Origin: Parasutterella muris
Lineage (GTDB): Bacteria; Pseudomonadota; Gammaproteobacteria; Burkholderiales; Burkholderiaceae_F
Direction: 5' to 3'
Length of the DNA stretch: 64,000 nt
NCBI RefSeq assembly: GCF_943193095.1
Contig: NZ_CALPCV010000008.1
Span: 21,504-85,503, forward strand
The number at the start of each line of letters is the position of its first letter. Positions within the stretch are counted from its first letter, which is position 1. The notes under the pieces were generated by a model. It was not told the origin of the DNA and made no database searches. It was given only the letters and a program-made list of their open reading frames with translations. Below, piece by piece: positions 54,786 to 63,624 of this stretch. Both the position numbers and the translations under genes were made by a program.

Positions 54786-55809
54786 CGAAAGAGAATCCTA
54801 GGTTGAAATTTCGTTTATCTATGCCAAAGTGCTGGTAAGCTTTTAAAGTGGCCACTCGGCCTCGGGGGGTTCTCTGAACAAAGCCTTCCTTAATGAGGTA
54901 GGGCTCCACCATATCCTGCAGTGTGTCGGACTCTTCGCCGACGGCAGACGCAAGGTTTTCGATTCCGACCGGACCGCCTTCGAACTTATCGATAATCGCC
55001 AGAAGGAACTGACAGTCAAGGCTGTCGAGTCCGATCGGGTCGACTTCAAGCATAGTAAGCGCGGCCTGAGCGATTTCTTTGGAGAGTCTGCCCTGATGTT
55101 TTACTTCGGAGTAATCGCGGATGCGCCGCAGCAGACGGTTGGCGATACGCGGTGTGCCGCGGGATCGGCGCGCGATTTCTTCGGCCGCGCCTTTATCGTC
55201 ATCCATGTTCAGAAGACGCATGGAGCGCAGCACGATCGAGGTCAGATCTTCGGGTGAGTAGTACTGAAGCTGTGCACGGATTCCGAATCGATCCTGAAGA
55301 GGCTTGGTGAGGGCGCCGGCTCTCGTTGTCGCGCCGACCAAAGTGAAATGCGGCAGGTCGATCTTGATGGAGCGGGCAGCGGGGCCTTCACCGATCATGA
55401 TGTCGAGCTTGAAATCTTCCAGAGCGGGATAAAGAATTTCTTCGACGACCGGGGAGAGGCGATGAATTTCATCGATAAAAAGGACATCGTGGGGCTCGAG
55501 ACTTGTCAGCATGGCCGCCAAATCACCGGCCTTTTCCAATACAGGACCTGAGGTTTGACGAAGTTTGACGCCGAGCTCGTTGGCGATAATGTTCGCGAGC
55601 GTGGTTTTGCCCAGACCCGGAGGTCCGAACAGCAGCACGTGGTCAAGCGCTTCTCCTCGCTTGCGTGCGGCGGTAATGAACAAGTCTAGCTGTTCGCGAA
55701 TGTTGTCCTGTCCCGCGTAATCCTTGAGACGCGTCGGCCGCAGGGCTTTATCGATTACTTCGTCCTTGCGCGTTTTATGTTCCGACAGGAGGTCTTTATC
55801 CGTAGTCAT
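54778..55809 (-). CDS. ruvB: Holliday junction branch migration ATPase RuvB
   Basis: AAA+ motor that drives branch migration with RuvA, 343 residues. Walker A is LLFGPPGLGKTTLANI near residues 60-75, Walker B FIDEIHRLSPVVEE near 112, sensor 1 VGATTRAGALT near 160, and the arginine-finger region RSRGTPRIANRLLRRIRDY near 216-235. The C-terminal winged helix ends RTPRGRVATLKAYQHFG. It starts six bases after ruvA and overlaps the following unknown gene. Confidence 0.98.
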   Translation of the reverse strand: MTTDKDLLSEHKTRKDEVIDKALRPTRLKDYAGQDNIREQLDLFITAARKRGEALDHVLLFGPPGLGKTTLANIIANELGVKLRQTSGPVLEKAGDLAAMLTSLEPHDVLFIDEIHRLSPVVEEILYPALEDFKLDIMIGEGPAARSIKIDLPHFTLVGATTRAGALTKPLQDRFGIRAQLQYYSPEDLTSIVLRSMRLLNMDDDKGAAEEIARRSRGTPRIANRLLRRIRDYSEVKHQGRLSKEIAQAALTMLEVDPIGLDSLDCQFLLAIIDKFEGGPVGIENLASAVGEESDTLQDMVEPYLIKEGFVQRTPRGRVATLKAYQHFGIDKRNFNLGFSFDD

Positions 55810-55815
55810 ATGTGA

Positions 55816-56388
55816 TTAACCTTTTTGCGCAAGCTGACGCAGACAGAGTCGAATTCCCTCGGAAGCATCCACGTCTGCGGGCACCTGTTTGGCGGCAAGA
55901 CGAGCCTCTCGGTCGCTGAAGCCGAGCGCGGTGAGTGCCTGAATGATTTCGCTCTGAACGTTGGAGACGGGCGAGGAGACGGCGGTCACCAGCACTTTGT
56001 CCTTGAGTTCGAGCACCATGCGTTCTGCGGTCTTCTTGCCGATTCCGGGAATCTTGGTGAGCAGTCCGACTTCTCCGTTGGCGATCGCGTTCCCGATGTC
56101 TTCGGCAGACATGGAGGAAAGAACCGCAAGTGAAATGCGCGGACCGATGCCGCTCACCTTCATCAGCAGCTTAAAGACTTCTTTTTCCTGAGCGGTCAGA
56201 AAACCGTAAAGCAGCTGAGCGTCTTCACGCACGATCATAACCGTGGAGAGAAAAACCTCCTCTCCGATGTCGGGCAGGTTGTAAAAGGTTGACATCGGCA
56301 CATCGATTTCGTAGCCGATACCGCCGCACTCCACAACAATCTGGGGCGGATTTTTCTGAAGAATTTTTCCTCTAACGGATGCAATCAC
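55816..56388 (-). CDS. ruvA: Holliday junction DNA-binding protein RuvA
   Basis: Tetrameric junction-binding protein, 190 residues if started at GTG 56388. That start overlaps the ruvC stop as GTGA and has AAGGA upstream, and VIASVRGKILQKNPPQIVVE matches the normal RuvA opening MIGRLRGxLL; a longer frame from 56418 lies within ruvC. The OB-fold N-terminal domain is followed by helix-hairpin-helix motifs (KVSGIGPRISLAVL and KIPGIGKKTAERMVLELKDK) and the C-terminal RuvB-binding domain ALTALGFSDREARLAAKQV. Confidence 0.95.
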   Translation of the reverse strand: MIASVRGKILQKNPPQIVVECGGIGYEIDVPMSTFYNLPDIGEEVFLSTVMIVREDAQLLYGFLTAQEKEVFKLLMKVSGIGPRISLAVLSSMSAEDIGNAIANGEVGLLTKIPGIGKKTAERMVLELKDKVLVTAVSSPVSNVQSEIIQALTALGFSDREARLAAKQVPADVDASEGIRLCLRQLAQKG

Positions 56389-56999
56389 TTTTCTTTTCCT
56401 TCGTAAAGCCGCGTCCATTCGTTTCTGGAGCGGCGGGAGCTGGAGCCGCGCCGAGCCGTGCCGGTTCCGCTGGAGCCGACTTTATTAGAAAGAGCAGGGA
56501 CACGATCAAGCAGGATACTGGAGTTGGCGTAACAAATTGCCGCGGCAAGCGCGTCGGCTTGGTCCGAGGAAAGATCCTCTTCGATATGCAGGTGAAATTT
56601 AACGAGTTCCTGCACCTGATCTTTGGTGGCGGCGCCGTATCCGGTTACCGACTTTTTAATTTCACGTGTGCTGAATTCCCGACACGCCAGTCGGTGAACG
56701 GCGGCCGCCGTCATTGCCGCGCCTCTTGCGTGGGAAAGCAGCATACTGGACTGAGCGTTGGAGTTCAGAAATGTTTTTTCGATCGTGGAAACCATCGGTG
56801 AATAAAGCTCAATCAGTTTTCCGAGTTCGCTGAAAATATAACCGAGCCGCTCTGAAAGTTCTCCTTTAGGCGTCACGATGACGCCTGAGGCGACGTGTCT
56901 GAGCACGCCCGGAACATAATCCACAAAACCGTAGCCTGTGAAGTTCAGTCCCGGGTCGATACCCAGAATTCTTACCGCATGTACCGCCTTATCATCCAC
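56385..56999 (-). CDS. ruvC: Crossover junction endodeoxyribonuclease RuvC
   Basis: Resolvase that cuts Holliday junctions, 204 residues, slightly longer than the usual 170-180 because of a serine- and arginine-rich C-terminal tail. The RNase H-like active site is visible as ILGIDPGLNFTGYG (first Asp), STIEKTFL (Glu) and SSDQADALAAAICYA (two Asp). It begins three bases after the ffh stop region and its stop overlaps the ruvA GTG. Confidence 0.97.
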   Translation of the reverse strand: MDDKAVHAVRILGIDPGLNFTGYGFVDYVPGVLRHVASGVIVTPKGELSERLGYIFSELGKLIELYSPMVSTIEKTFLNSNAQSSMLLSHARGAAMTAAAVHRLACREFSTREIKKSVTGYGAATKDQVQELVKFHLHIEEDLSSDQADALAAAICYANSSILLDRVPALSNKVGSSGTGTARRGSSSRRSRNEWTRLYEGKEK

Positions 57000-57002
57000 G
57001 TT

Positions 57003-58385
57003 TTAGAAGCCTCCCATACCGGGGAAGCGGCCTCCCAAGTTTCTGAAAGCGCGCATCATCTTGCCCATGCCGCCTTTTTTCATCATTTTCATCATTTCGC
57101 GGCTCTGTTCGAACTGTTTGAGCAGTTTATTGACTTCCTGCACGCTAGTGCCGGCGCCGGCCGCGATTCTGCGCTTGCGGCTTGCCTTGATGATTCCCGG
57201 CTTGCGTCTTTCATGCGGCGTCATTGAGTTGATGATGCCTTCGGTTCTGGCGATCTGTTTTTTAGCGGCTTCGTCATCGACCTGGCCTGCGGCCTGAGCG
57301 AACTGAGCCGGCAGTTTTTCGATCAGCGAGGAGAAGCTGCCCATGTTTTTAACCTGAGCGAGCTGATCCTTGAAGTCTTCCAGTGTGAAGGTGTCGCCCT
57401 TGCGCATTTTTTCAGCAAACTTCTGGGCTTTTTCCACGTCCACGTTCTTACGAACTTCGTCGACCAAGGAGACGATGTCGCCCATGCCGAGAATGCGTCC
57501 GGCCATGGCCTGCGGATCAAAGCGCTGGAAGCCGGTGAGTTTTTCGCCGACACCGATGAATTTGATAGGTTTTCCGGTGACCATGCGCACGGAGAGCGCG
57601 GCGCCGCCTCTGGAGTCGCCGTCAACCTTGGTGAGGATGACACCCGTGAGCGGAAGTTTCTCGCCAAACGCCTTAGCGGTGTTCACCGCATCCTGACCGA
57701 CCATCGCGTCAACGACGAAGAATGTTTCAATCGGATGCAGGAAGTTTTCGAGTTCGGCCACTTCGTTCATCATCTGTTCATCGATGGCAAGGCGGCCGGC
57801 CGTATCGACAATCAGCACATCGTAAAAGTGCAGTTTGGCGTAATCGAGCGCTTTCTTTGCGATGTCGAGCGGTTTTTCGTCAGTCGAGCTTGGGAAGAAA
57901 GAGATACCGGCCTGTTCGGATACGGTTTTTAACTGTTCGATAGCGGCGGGACGGTATACGTCAGCGGAAACGGTCAGGACTTTTTTCTTCTTTTCTTCGG
58001 AGAGCCACTTGCCAAGTTTGCCTGCGGTGGTTGTCTTACCTGCGCCCTGCAGACCGGCTAAAAGAATCACGGCGGGCGGCTGAACGGATAAGTTGATCTC
58101 GCGGGCGGATTCCGGGTCTGAACCGCCGATGACCTGCGTCAGTTCGTCGTGAACGATTCCGACCAGAGCCTGTCCCGGAGTAAGGCTGGTTTGAACTTCC
58201 GTACCGAGGGCCTTTTCCTTGATTCGGGCAATCAAATCGCGTACGACAGGAATAGCGACGTCGGCCTCAAGCAGGGCGATTCGGATTTCCCGAAGCATTT
58301 CCTGCATATTGGATTCAGTCAGGCGAGCCTGTCCGCGGATGGTTTTTACAACTTTACTGAGACGCTGAGTAAGAGAATCTAGCAT
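57003..58385 (-). CDS. ffh: Signal recognition particle protein Ffh
   Basis: SRP54 GTPase that targets nascent membrane proteins, 460 residues. The N-domain is followed by the G-domain with P-loop GLQGAGKTTTAGKL near residues 105-118, DTAGR near 188 and TKVDGDSRGG near 246. The methionine-rich M domain ends MMKMMKKGGMGKMMRAF. It heads the co-directional ruvCAB-recCBD run; only four bases separate it from ruvC, so at least ruvC is probably in its transcript. Confidence 0.98.
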   Translation of the reverse strand: MLDSLTQRLSKVVKTIRGQARLTESNMQEMLREIRIALLEADVAIPVVRDLIARIKEKALGTEVQTSLTPGQALVGIVHDELTQVIGGSDPESAREINLSVQPPAVILLAGLQGAGKTTTAGKLGKWLSEEKKKKVLTVSADVYRPAAIEQLKTVSEQAGISFFPSSTDEKPLDIAKKALDYAKLHFYDVLIVDTAGRLAIDEQMMNEVAELENFLHPIETFFVVDAMVGQDAVNTAKAFGEKLPLTGVILTKVDGDSRGGAALSVRMVTGKPIKFIGVGEKLTGFQRFDPQAMAGRILGMGDIVSLVDEVRKNVDVEKAQKFAEKMRKGDTFTLEDFKDQLAQVKNMGSFSSLIEKLPAQFAQAAGQVDDEAAKKQIARTEGIINSMTPHERRKPGIIKASRKRRIAAGAGTSVQEVNKLLKQFEQSREMMKMMKKGGMGKMMRAFRNLGGRFPGMGGF

Positions 58386-58448
58386 TACATTAAGTCTTGT
58401 TAAAGAGTTAAGTCATACAATACTGAAAACAGATAATGAGTCGTACCT

Positions 58449-59276
58449 ATGACACTAAATGCCATATTTTACGTTTTTGCGGCCTGCTTGTATTTAGCGG
58501 CTGCATTCGGAATTTACAAAACGTTGCAAGAGCCGTCGCCCGAGACAAAGATCTGGGTAAAACCGCTGATTACAGGCGGTCTGATGATCCAGACTTATCT
58601 CATCTACGAAGCGCTTTTCCTTCACGGAACCCCGCACTTCGGTTTAGCGCTGGCGCTGTCCGTCACACTGGGCACCTGTACGCTTCTGCTGCTTTTGGAA
58701 AGTTTCTTTTCTAAGATCGGTTCGATGCTGGTTTTTGTGCTTCCGCTCTCTGCGGTGAGCATGCTGCTTCCCCTGATTATGCCGGGGTCACCCTTGGGGC
58801 CGGAAACCTCCACGTTCGCTTTTCGCATGCATCTGCTGCTTGCGATTCTGGCCTATAGCGTCATGACCATGGCGGTTTTAGAGGCTTTGCTTTTAATGGC
58901 CGCGCACAAGCGCGTCCGCTCCAAGGCTTTTACGGAGCCGACTGAAGACGGCAAAGTCAGTATTCTGGACAACATGCCGAGCGTGATGAGTATGGAAAGT
59001 ACGCTCTTTCGTTTGATCTGGGTCGGTTTTATTGTTCTGACGGCGGCGATTCTTTTCGGCGCGATTTTCTCCAATGAGCTCAGCGGTGAAGCTTTCCGTT
59101 TTGACCATAAGACTGTGACCACCTGCATGGCGTGGCTGATATTCGGGATTCTTTTGCTCGGTCATCATGTGTTCGGCTGGAGAGGTCGTTTTGCGGCCCG
59201 CTGGACGGTTATAGGATTTGTGGTGCTGATGATTTCCTATATTGGCGTCCGTCTTGTGCTTGAGATCGCACAGTAG
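58449..59276 (+). CDS. YpjD/HemX-like inner-membrane protein of the CcsA family
   Basis: Polytopic membrane protein, 275 residues with about eight helices, of the cytochrome c assembly (CcsA) superfamily. Segments FRMHLLLAILAYSVMTMAVLEALLLM and KTVTTCMAWLIFGILLLGHHVFGWRGRFAARW contain the family's conserved histidines and tryptophans. It lacks the tryptophan-rich WWD haem-handling motif of true CcsA/CcmC proteins, so it is the ffh-linked YpjD type with no proven function. It is divergent from ffh, a frequent arrangement in proteobacteria, and is followed by a small PP0621-like gene after nine bases. Confidence 0.87.
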   Translation: MTLNAIFYVFAACLYLAAAFGIYKTLQEPSPETKIWVKPLITGGLMIQTYLIYEALFLHGTPHFGLALALSVTLGTCTLLLLLESFFSKIGSMLVFVLPLSAVSMLLPLIMPGSPLGPETSTFAFRMHLLLAILAYSVMTMAVLEALLLMAAHKRVRSKAFTEPTEDGKVSILDNMPSVMSMESTLFRLIWVGFIVLTAAILFGAIFSNELSGEAFRFDHKTVTTCMAWLIFGILLLGHHVFGWRGRFAARWTVIGFVVLMISYIGVRLVLEIAQ

Positions 59277-59285
59277 GAGAAGTTC

Positions 59286-59540
59286 ATGTTCAAGATTCTG
59301 TTTTTTGCTGCGATTGCGGCCGTTATTTATTTCGGCTGGCGTTCTGTTCGTATGAAGCAGATGGAGCTGGAGAAACGTCTGGATCAGCAGGAAAAGTCGG
59401 TTCAGAAAACCCAGCAGAGCGGAGAGCGCATGGTGCAGTGCGCCAATTGCGGAGTTTATGTTCCTGAATCGGAAGCGATCAGAATCGGCAGAGACTACTA
59501 TTGCTGCCGCGAGCACGCTGAAGCCGGCAGGAGGCGTTAA
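59286..59540 (+). CDS. PP0621-family small membrane protein
   Basis: 84-residue protein with an N-terminal membrane helix (KILFFAAIAAVIYFGW), a short coiled coil (MKQMELEKRLDQQEKSV) and a C-terminal zinc-ribbon-like part with CANC and CCREH. This domain order is seen in the PP0621 family, of unknown function. It lies between the YpjD-like gene and ampD, the usual order in beta-proteobacteria. AGGAGA precedes the ATG. Confidence 0.8.
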   Translation: MFKILFFAAIAAVIYFGWRSVRMKQMELEKRLDQQEKSVQKTQQSGERMVQCANCGVYVPESEAIRIGRDYYCCREHAEAGRRR

Positions 59541-59545
59541 GCATT

Positions 59546-60112
59546 ATGAAAATTGACTCGGACGGCTGGTGTGATGAGGCCTGTATTCGTATTTCACCGC
59601 ACTTTAACGAGCGCCCTCAGAATGAAAAAATCTCTCTAATTGTGATTCACAACATCAGCTTGCCGCGCGGTAAGTTTGGTACGGGCTATGTGGACGCTTT
59701 ATTTCAGAACACTCTGGACTGTGAGGCGGATCCATCCTTTTCGGACTTGGAAGGGCTGCACGTTTCCTCGCATTTTTTTATTGACCGCAAGGGACAGCTC
59801 TTTCAGTATGTCTCCTGCTTGGATCGGGCGTGGCACGCCGGAGTTTCGAGATTTGCCGGGCGGGAAGGGTGCAATGATTTTTCGATCGGCATTGAGCTTG
59901 AAGGAACCGACGATATTGCGTACACGGACGAACAGTATCAGATGCTTGCGCTTCTGACGGATACGCTTGCGGACACTTATCCGATTACCGATATTACCGG
60001 TCACGCCAACATCGCACCGCAGCGCAAGACGGATCCGGGCGCTTCGTTTGATTGGATAAAATTTGAACGTCTTTGTAAAACGGGAAAACTGATTAGTTAT
60101 CCGTTCGTTTAG
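59546..60112 (+). CDS. ampD: 1,6-anhydro-N-acetylmuramyl-L-alanine amidase AmpD
   Basis: Cytoplasmic zinc amidase that removes peptides from recycled anhydromuropeptides, 188 residues. Zinc and catalytic residues are visible in IVIHNISLP (His near residue 35), SSHFFIDRKG, and GHANIAPQRKTDPG near 155-168. The FSIGIELEG segment is the amidase_2 hallmark. AGGAGG lies eleven bases before the ATG. It connects with the cell-wall genes at the start of the window through peptidoglycan recycling and, in relatives, AmpR-type beta-lactamase control; no ampR or ampE is adjacent. Confidence 0.95.
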   Translation: MKIDSDGWCDEACIRISPHFNERPQNEKISLIVIHNISLPRGKFGTGYVDALFQNTLDCEADPSFSDLEGLHVSSHFFIDRKGQLFQYVSCLDRAWHAGVSRFAGREGCNDFSIGIELEGTDDIAYTDEQYQMLALLTDTLADTYPITDITGHANIAPQRKTDPGASFDWIKFERLCKTGKLISYPFV

Positions 60113-60163
60113 ACTAATAAGTTAAATACTGAAACACGACTACTAGGGAAAGGTCTATTAACT

Positions 60164-60694
60164 GTGGCTGGCACATTTCTTTTTACATTAAAACTTCTGT
60201 GCTCTGTTTTCGGCAGCCTGCTTCTGCTGAGAGCGTATCTGCGCTATCTCGGAATTCCCGGGAACGATCCGCTCGTGTCGTTTGCTCATTCTCTGACGCA
60301 ATGGGCGGTTGAGCCGGCATCCAAGTTCATTAAGCGCACCCGCAATATTGAATGGCCGTCAATTTTTGTCTGCTATTTGGTCGCGGTGATTTATCAGTTT
60401 TTCCACTGGCTGATGGGTTCCGGCCACGGCGGTGTTTGGCCGTTTGTATTTGGTTCTGCGGTTTTAGTCGTTTATTGGGCGATTGAGCTGGCGATGTGGG
60501 CGACGGTGCTCTTTTGTATTTTTTCTTGGGTTAATCAGGCTTCGGCCAACTATCGTACGCTGAGTTATCTCTGTTATCCGATTCTTGCGCCGTTTAAGAA
60601 AGTGATTCCGGTTTGGCGCAACATTGATTTTTCCGGGGTCGCATTTATTATTCTCGCCAACATTGTTTTAGCGCTGATTACGCCGCTGACCTAA
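60164..60694 (+). CDS. YggT-family membrane protein
   Basis: 176-residue inner-membrane protein with a duplicated YggT repeat: helices near residues 5-25, 68-86, 95-120 and 150-172, with the RTRNIEWPSIFVCYLVAVIYQ and PFKKVIPVWRNIDFSGVAFIILANI segments typical of the family. The start is GTG 60164 behind AGGGAAAGG. The cellular role is not established; relatives are linked to osmotic stress and division-site factors. The gene is followed by a terminator at 60717. Confidence 0.87.
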   Translation: MAGTFLFTLKLLCSVFGSLLLLRAYLRYLGIPGNDPLVSFAHSLTQWAVEPASKFIKRTRNIEWPSIFVCYLVAVIYQFFHWLMGSGHGGVWPFVFGSAVLVVYWAIELAMWATVLFCIFSWVNQASANYRTLSYLCYPILAPFKKVIPVWRNIDFSGVAFIILANIVLALITPLT

Positions 60695-60716
60695 TTTTTA
60701 GCATCACACAATATGG

Positions 60717-60765
60717 AGCTGTCAGAGCTTGGGAAGATTCCGGGCTCATGACAGCTTTCTTTTTG
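60717..60765 (+). terminator. Intrinsic terminator after the yggT gene
   Basis: Perfect 8-bp outer stem AGCTGTCA/TGACAGCT with an inner GAGC/GCTC arm, followed by TTCTTTTTG. It ends the ampD-yggT transcript. Confidence 0.85.
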
Positions 60766-60969
60766 TCTGATAGTGAGTACGTACTGACTCACGACGGCGA
60801 CGTGAAATCAGGCGCATCTCAAATGGTGAGCGTTCGAACACTTGAAAACACGTGCAGGATGTCGCAAAAAATTGGCAAAAAATTTGTGCATCTGAACAAT
60901 TCGCTTGATTGGATTCTCAATGGTTCGAACGATGAAAATACGGAGTTTGACGATCTGCTGTCTTTATAA
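60748..60969 (+). pseudogene. Degenerate XRE-like regulator fragment
   Basis: The frame encodes VSVRTLENTCRMSQKIGKKF and NNSLDWILNG, which resemble the third helix and tail of phage-type XRE repressors. The first 60 residues of such a protein, including the recognition helix, are missing, and the nominal ATG at 60748 lies inside the yggT terminator stem, so no proper gene start exists. A second copy of the central 17-residue segment occurs at about 61024-61083 in a frame that ends in TAA. Best read as decayed regulator DNA rather than a gene. Confidence 0.45.
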
Positions 60970-61083
60970 AAAGTCTTGTGTCGCAAGGATTGTGCTGCAT
61001 CCGAGGCTCAACTTCCAAATCCAGATGCGCCTCAAACGGTGAGCGTTCGAATGCTTGAGAACACGTACCGAGATGCCGCATAA
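60811..61083 (+). repeat. Imperfect direct repeat, two copies of about 55 bp
   Basis: Copies begin near 60811 and 61026. Both contain GGTGAGCGTTCGAA, then CTTGA(A/G)AACACGT, and then a GATG(T/C)CGCA end. Both encode xxQxVSVRxLENTxR in the same relative frame. The two copies are about 215 bases apart. Confidence 0.75.
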
Positions 61084-61106
61084 GGCGGCAAATACACAGA
61101 ACAAAT

Positions 61107-61140
61107 AAAAACCGCCGAGGCCGATAAGCCGCGGCGGTGA
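61107..61140 (-). terminator. Intrinsic terminator of the cstA-like gene
   Basis: 8-bp stem CACCGCCG/CGGCGGTT-type with a 14-base GC-rich loop, followed by TTTTTATT on the - strand, just past the gene's stop codon. Confidence 0.8.
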
Positions 61141-61156
61141 ACCGCTCAATTATGAG

Positions 61157-62797
61157 TTACTGCTGATTCTGCGCTTGTGCAGAGGCATTTATTCTGTTTT
61201 CTTCTCCGAAAACGCGGAAAGCTTCGACGGCAAGCGCTGCGGAAAGAACGGCCAGAACAGTGGAAACTCCGACGATCAACCAGTTTTTACCAAGGTTGGC
61301 GTAAATGAGTTGGCCGAGCGAGCAGAAAGTGACCGCAAACATGAAATACATCGGAATTGTGATCATGAGGTGGTTGCGCTTGGATTTCTTTAACCAAGCG
61401 GCAATTGCGAGCAGCGCAAGAGCGGCAAGCATTTGGTTTGCGGTACCAAAGATCGGCCAAATGGTCAGGTAAGAACCGGTCGACATGATCCAGGCAAGCG
61501 CGATGGTGATGCCGGTCGCGACATAACGGTTGGAAACAGCTTTACCAAGCGGAGAGTTCGCTCCGGCTTTGGTTGTGACCATTTCCTGGAAAATGAAGCG
61601 GCCAAGTCGTGTCGCAGTATCCAGAGTGGTCAGCGCAAAGGCGGAAATGGTCAGAGCGACAAACTCCTTGGAGAGATTGAAGTCCAGACCAATCGCAGTC
61701 ATGAAGGTGGCAGTACCCTGAGAGAAGGCGTTGACAGGGCCGCCGTTTTTAAGCAGTTCGGGCAGCTTGTCAGCCGAAACATAAGCGACGGAAATAATCG
61801 CGCAGATGGCGAGCAGACCTTCAATTAGCATCGAACCGTAGCCGATGAGCTTGGCGTTGCGTTCATTGTCGAGCTGCTTGGAGCTGGTTCCGGAACTGAC
61901 CAGAGAGTGGAAGCCGGAAATAGCGCCGCATGCGACAGTGACAAAAAGAACCGGGAAGAGCCACTGTCCGCCGCCTAAATCAAATCCGACAAAAGGAGAA
62001 ATTTCCATTTCAGGCTGATACAGACAGATACCGATAAACGCGGCGGCAATCATGATGTAAAGCAGGAAGGAATTCAGATAGTCGCGCGGCTGCAGAAGAA
62101 TCCAAACCGGAGCGATGGACGCAACAAAAATATAGCCCATCATCAGAAGCAGCCACACGTCCTTTGAAAGCGTGATCGGGAAAATGTGACCCAGCCAAAA
62201 AGCGGCGGCCATACCGATGAGACCAATGACAGTGCCGACGGCAAGAGACATGCCGGAGCGATAAACGAGCAGGCCGAATGCAACGGCTAAGACAATAAAG
62301 AGCAGAGATGATGATCCGGCGCCGGGGTTGGCGACAAAAGTCGCAGCAACAATGTTGGCAAAAGCCGCAATAATGACCAGAAGCGTCACCCATGCAAAAA
62401 TTGCGAACAGAAGTTTTGCGCGTTCACCGATGTTCGAGTCAATAATCTGACCGATACTCTGTCCTTTATGACGCAAAGAGGCAACGAGAGAGCCGTAATC
62501 GTGGACGCCGCCGAAGAAAATGCTTCCGACAATAATCCAGAGTGTGACTGGGACCCAGCCGAAAACCGCTGCGGTAATGGGGCCGACAATTGGGCCCGCG
62601 CCGGCGATTGAGGAGAAGTGGTGGCCGAGCAGTACCGCAGGCCGTGTAGGAAGATAGTCAATCCCGTCCTTTTCTGTTTCGGCAGGAGTTTTCCTGCTGG
62701 GGTCTACGCCCCACTGTTTGGCCAGCCATGAGCCGTAAGTGAGATAAGCGATTAAAAAGATAACCGCTGACCCCAATAAAATGGTAACGCCATTCAT
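61157..62797 (-). CDS. cstA: CstA-family carbon starvation / peptide or pyruvate transporter
   Basis: Inner-membrane transporter of the CstA family, 546 residues, shorter than E. coli CstA and BtsT (about 700) but like many short CstA proteins. It has about 15 hydrophobic helices. Family segments are DYLPTRPAVLLGHHFSSIAGAGPIVGP (near residues 45-70), VHDYGSLVASLRHKGQSIGQI (near 98) and AISGFHSLVSSGTSSKQL (near 295). AAGGTG precedes the ATG. CstA relatives take up peptides or pyruvate under carbon limitation; which applies here is unknown. A CCAAAGG/CCTTTGG inverted repeat lies upstream at about 62872-62904. Confidence 0.88.
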   Translation of the reverse strand: MNGVTILLGSAVIFLIAYLTYGSWLAKQWGVDPSRKTPAETEKDGIDYLPTRPAVLLGHHFSSIAGAGPIVGPITAAVFGWVPVTLWIIVGSIFFGGVHDYGSLVASLRHKGQSIGQIIDSNIGERAKLLFAIFAWVTLLVIIAAFANIVAATFVANPGAGSSSLLFIVLAVAFGLLVYRSGMSLAVGTVIGLIGMAAAFWLGHIFPITLSKDVWLLLMMGYIFVASIAPVWILLQPRDYLNSFLLYIMIAAAFIGICLYQPEMEISPFVGFDLGGGQWLFPVLFVTVACGAISGFHSLVSSGTSSKQLDNERNAKLIGYGSMLIEGLLAICAIISVAYVSADKLPELLKNGGPVNAFSQGTATFMTAIGLDFNLSKEFVALTISAFALTTLDTATRLGRFIFQEMVTTKAGANSPLGKAVSNRYVATGITIALAWIMSTGSYLTIWPIFGTANQMLAALALLAIAAWLKKSKRNHLMITIPMYFMFAVTFCSLGQLIYANLGKNWLIVGVSTVLAVLSAALAVEAFRVFGEENRINASAQAQNQQ

Positions 62798-62871
62798 TTA
62801 TGCACCTTAGAATTGTTCGTCAGTTGAATTAGAGAAGTCATGAAAGAACGAAATTTTTCTTGATCTTCTTT

Positions 62872-62904
62872 CCAAAGGGATTTGAGTAAATATCTCCTTT
62901 GGAG
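62872..62904. repeat. Inverted repeat upstream of the cstA-like gene
   Basis: Arms CCAAAGG and CCTTTGG separated by about 17 bases, in the 136-base gap between the cstA-like gene and the unknown gene upstream. It has no T tail, so it may be an operator or structured leader. Confidence 0.3.
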
Positions 62905-62933
62905 AGATCGATCAAAATAATCGCAAGATCGGC

Positions 62934-63335
62934 TCATCCGCGAAGCGTGAACCAAAAGTCCTTGTGATATTTCGTTTTTTCAAGCTTACGGATTACTTCG
63001 GTCGGAATCTCTTTTTCAGAGATAAGAGTCGCCGTAAAAATAGAGGACATGTGTGATTCGTCCGCCGGAAGTCTGTCAATCAGTCTTTTGAACCGATTGA
63101 AACAGGTTTGAATGTCTTCTTCACGGATTCCGTCTGGGAAGACTTCAAGCCCGACATATTCATCATTGTTGATCGTATACAGCGAAACGCTTTTGGCTAG
63201 AAAATATTTCTGCGAGGTTCGATTGTGTTCAGCCCATACCGCCAACGATGAGAGCTCATCCGATGGCGGCTGCTTAAAATCAAACGACGCGGTCAGTCTC
63301 TGTTCCATAAGGCTGACGTATTCTGAAGCGTTCAT
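62934..63335 (-). CDS. Unknown 133-residue protein
   Basis: Soluble protein of unrecognised family. It begins MNASEYVSLMEQRLTASFDF, then strands SLAVWAEHNRTSQKYFLAK and YTINNDEYVGLEVFP, and a helix EDIQTCFNRFKRLIDRL. No signal peptide or membrane segment is present. It contains a FTATLISEKEIPTEVIRKLEK segment that is evenly amphipathic. The start codon has only a weak GAGA site before it. It stands alone between tRNA-Asn genes and the CstA-like gene, on the same strand as both, with no informative neighbours. Confidence 0.7.
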   Translation of the reverse strand: MNASEYVSLMEQRLTASFDFKQPPSDELSSLAVWAEHNRTSQKYFLAKSVSLYTINNDEYVGLEVFPDGIREEDIQTCFNRFKRLIDRLPADESHMSSIFTATLISEKEIPTEVIRKLEKTKYHKDFWFTLRG

Positions 63336-63624
63336 TGCATCTCGCGGTATTACAGATGAATTTATTTTATCTTCAGGAAAAATTCATAAAGCGGTTTCTC
63401 TCTAGATATTTCCCTGATAAAAAGTGAGTCGGCTGCTCGTATGGATACCCTTGAGCGGGCGGCGGTTCGTAGATTGGAGACACTGGAAGACAAAGCTTGC
63501 GCAGAGTGGCAGAAGATCCGTCGGCAGAGCGCTGCAGAATATTTTCGATTCAGTCACAAGCTCAAAACGGGCTTCGCAATTGAAAGGAAAGAGCAAAAAG
63601 GCTTCGTGCGCAAAAACGCCGCGG
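63336..63624. other. Stretch without a supported gene
   Basis: Contains an open frame on the + strand from 63441 that reads on through a terminator and antisense through a tRNA gene, so it is not credible as a gene. No clear promoter or hairpin was found except the terminator at its end. Confidence 0.5.
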
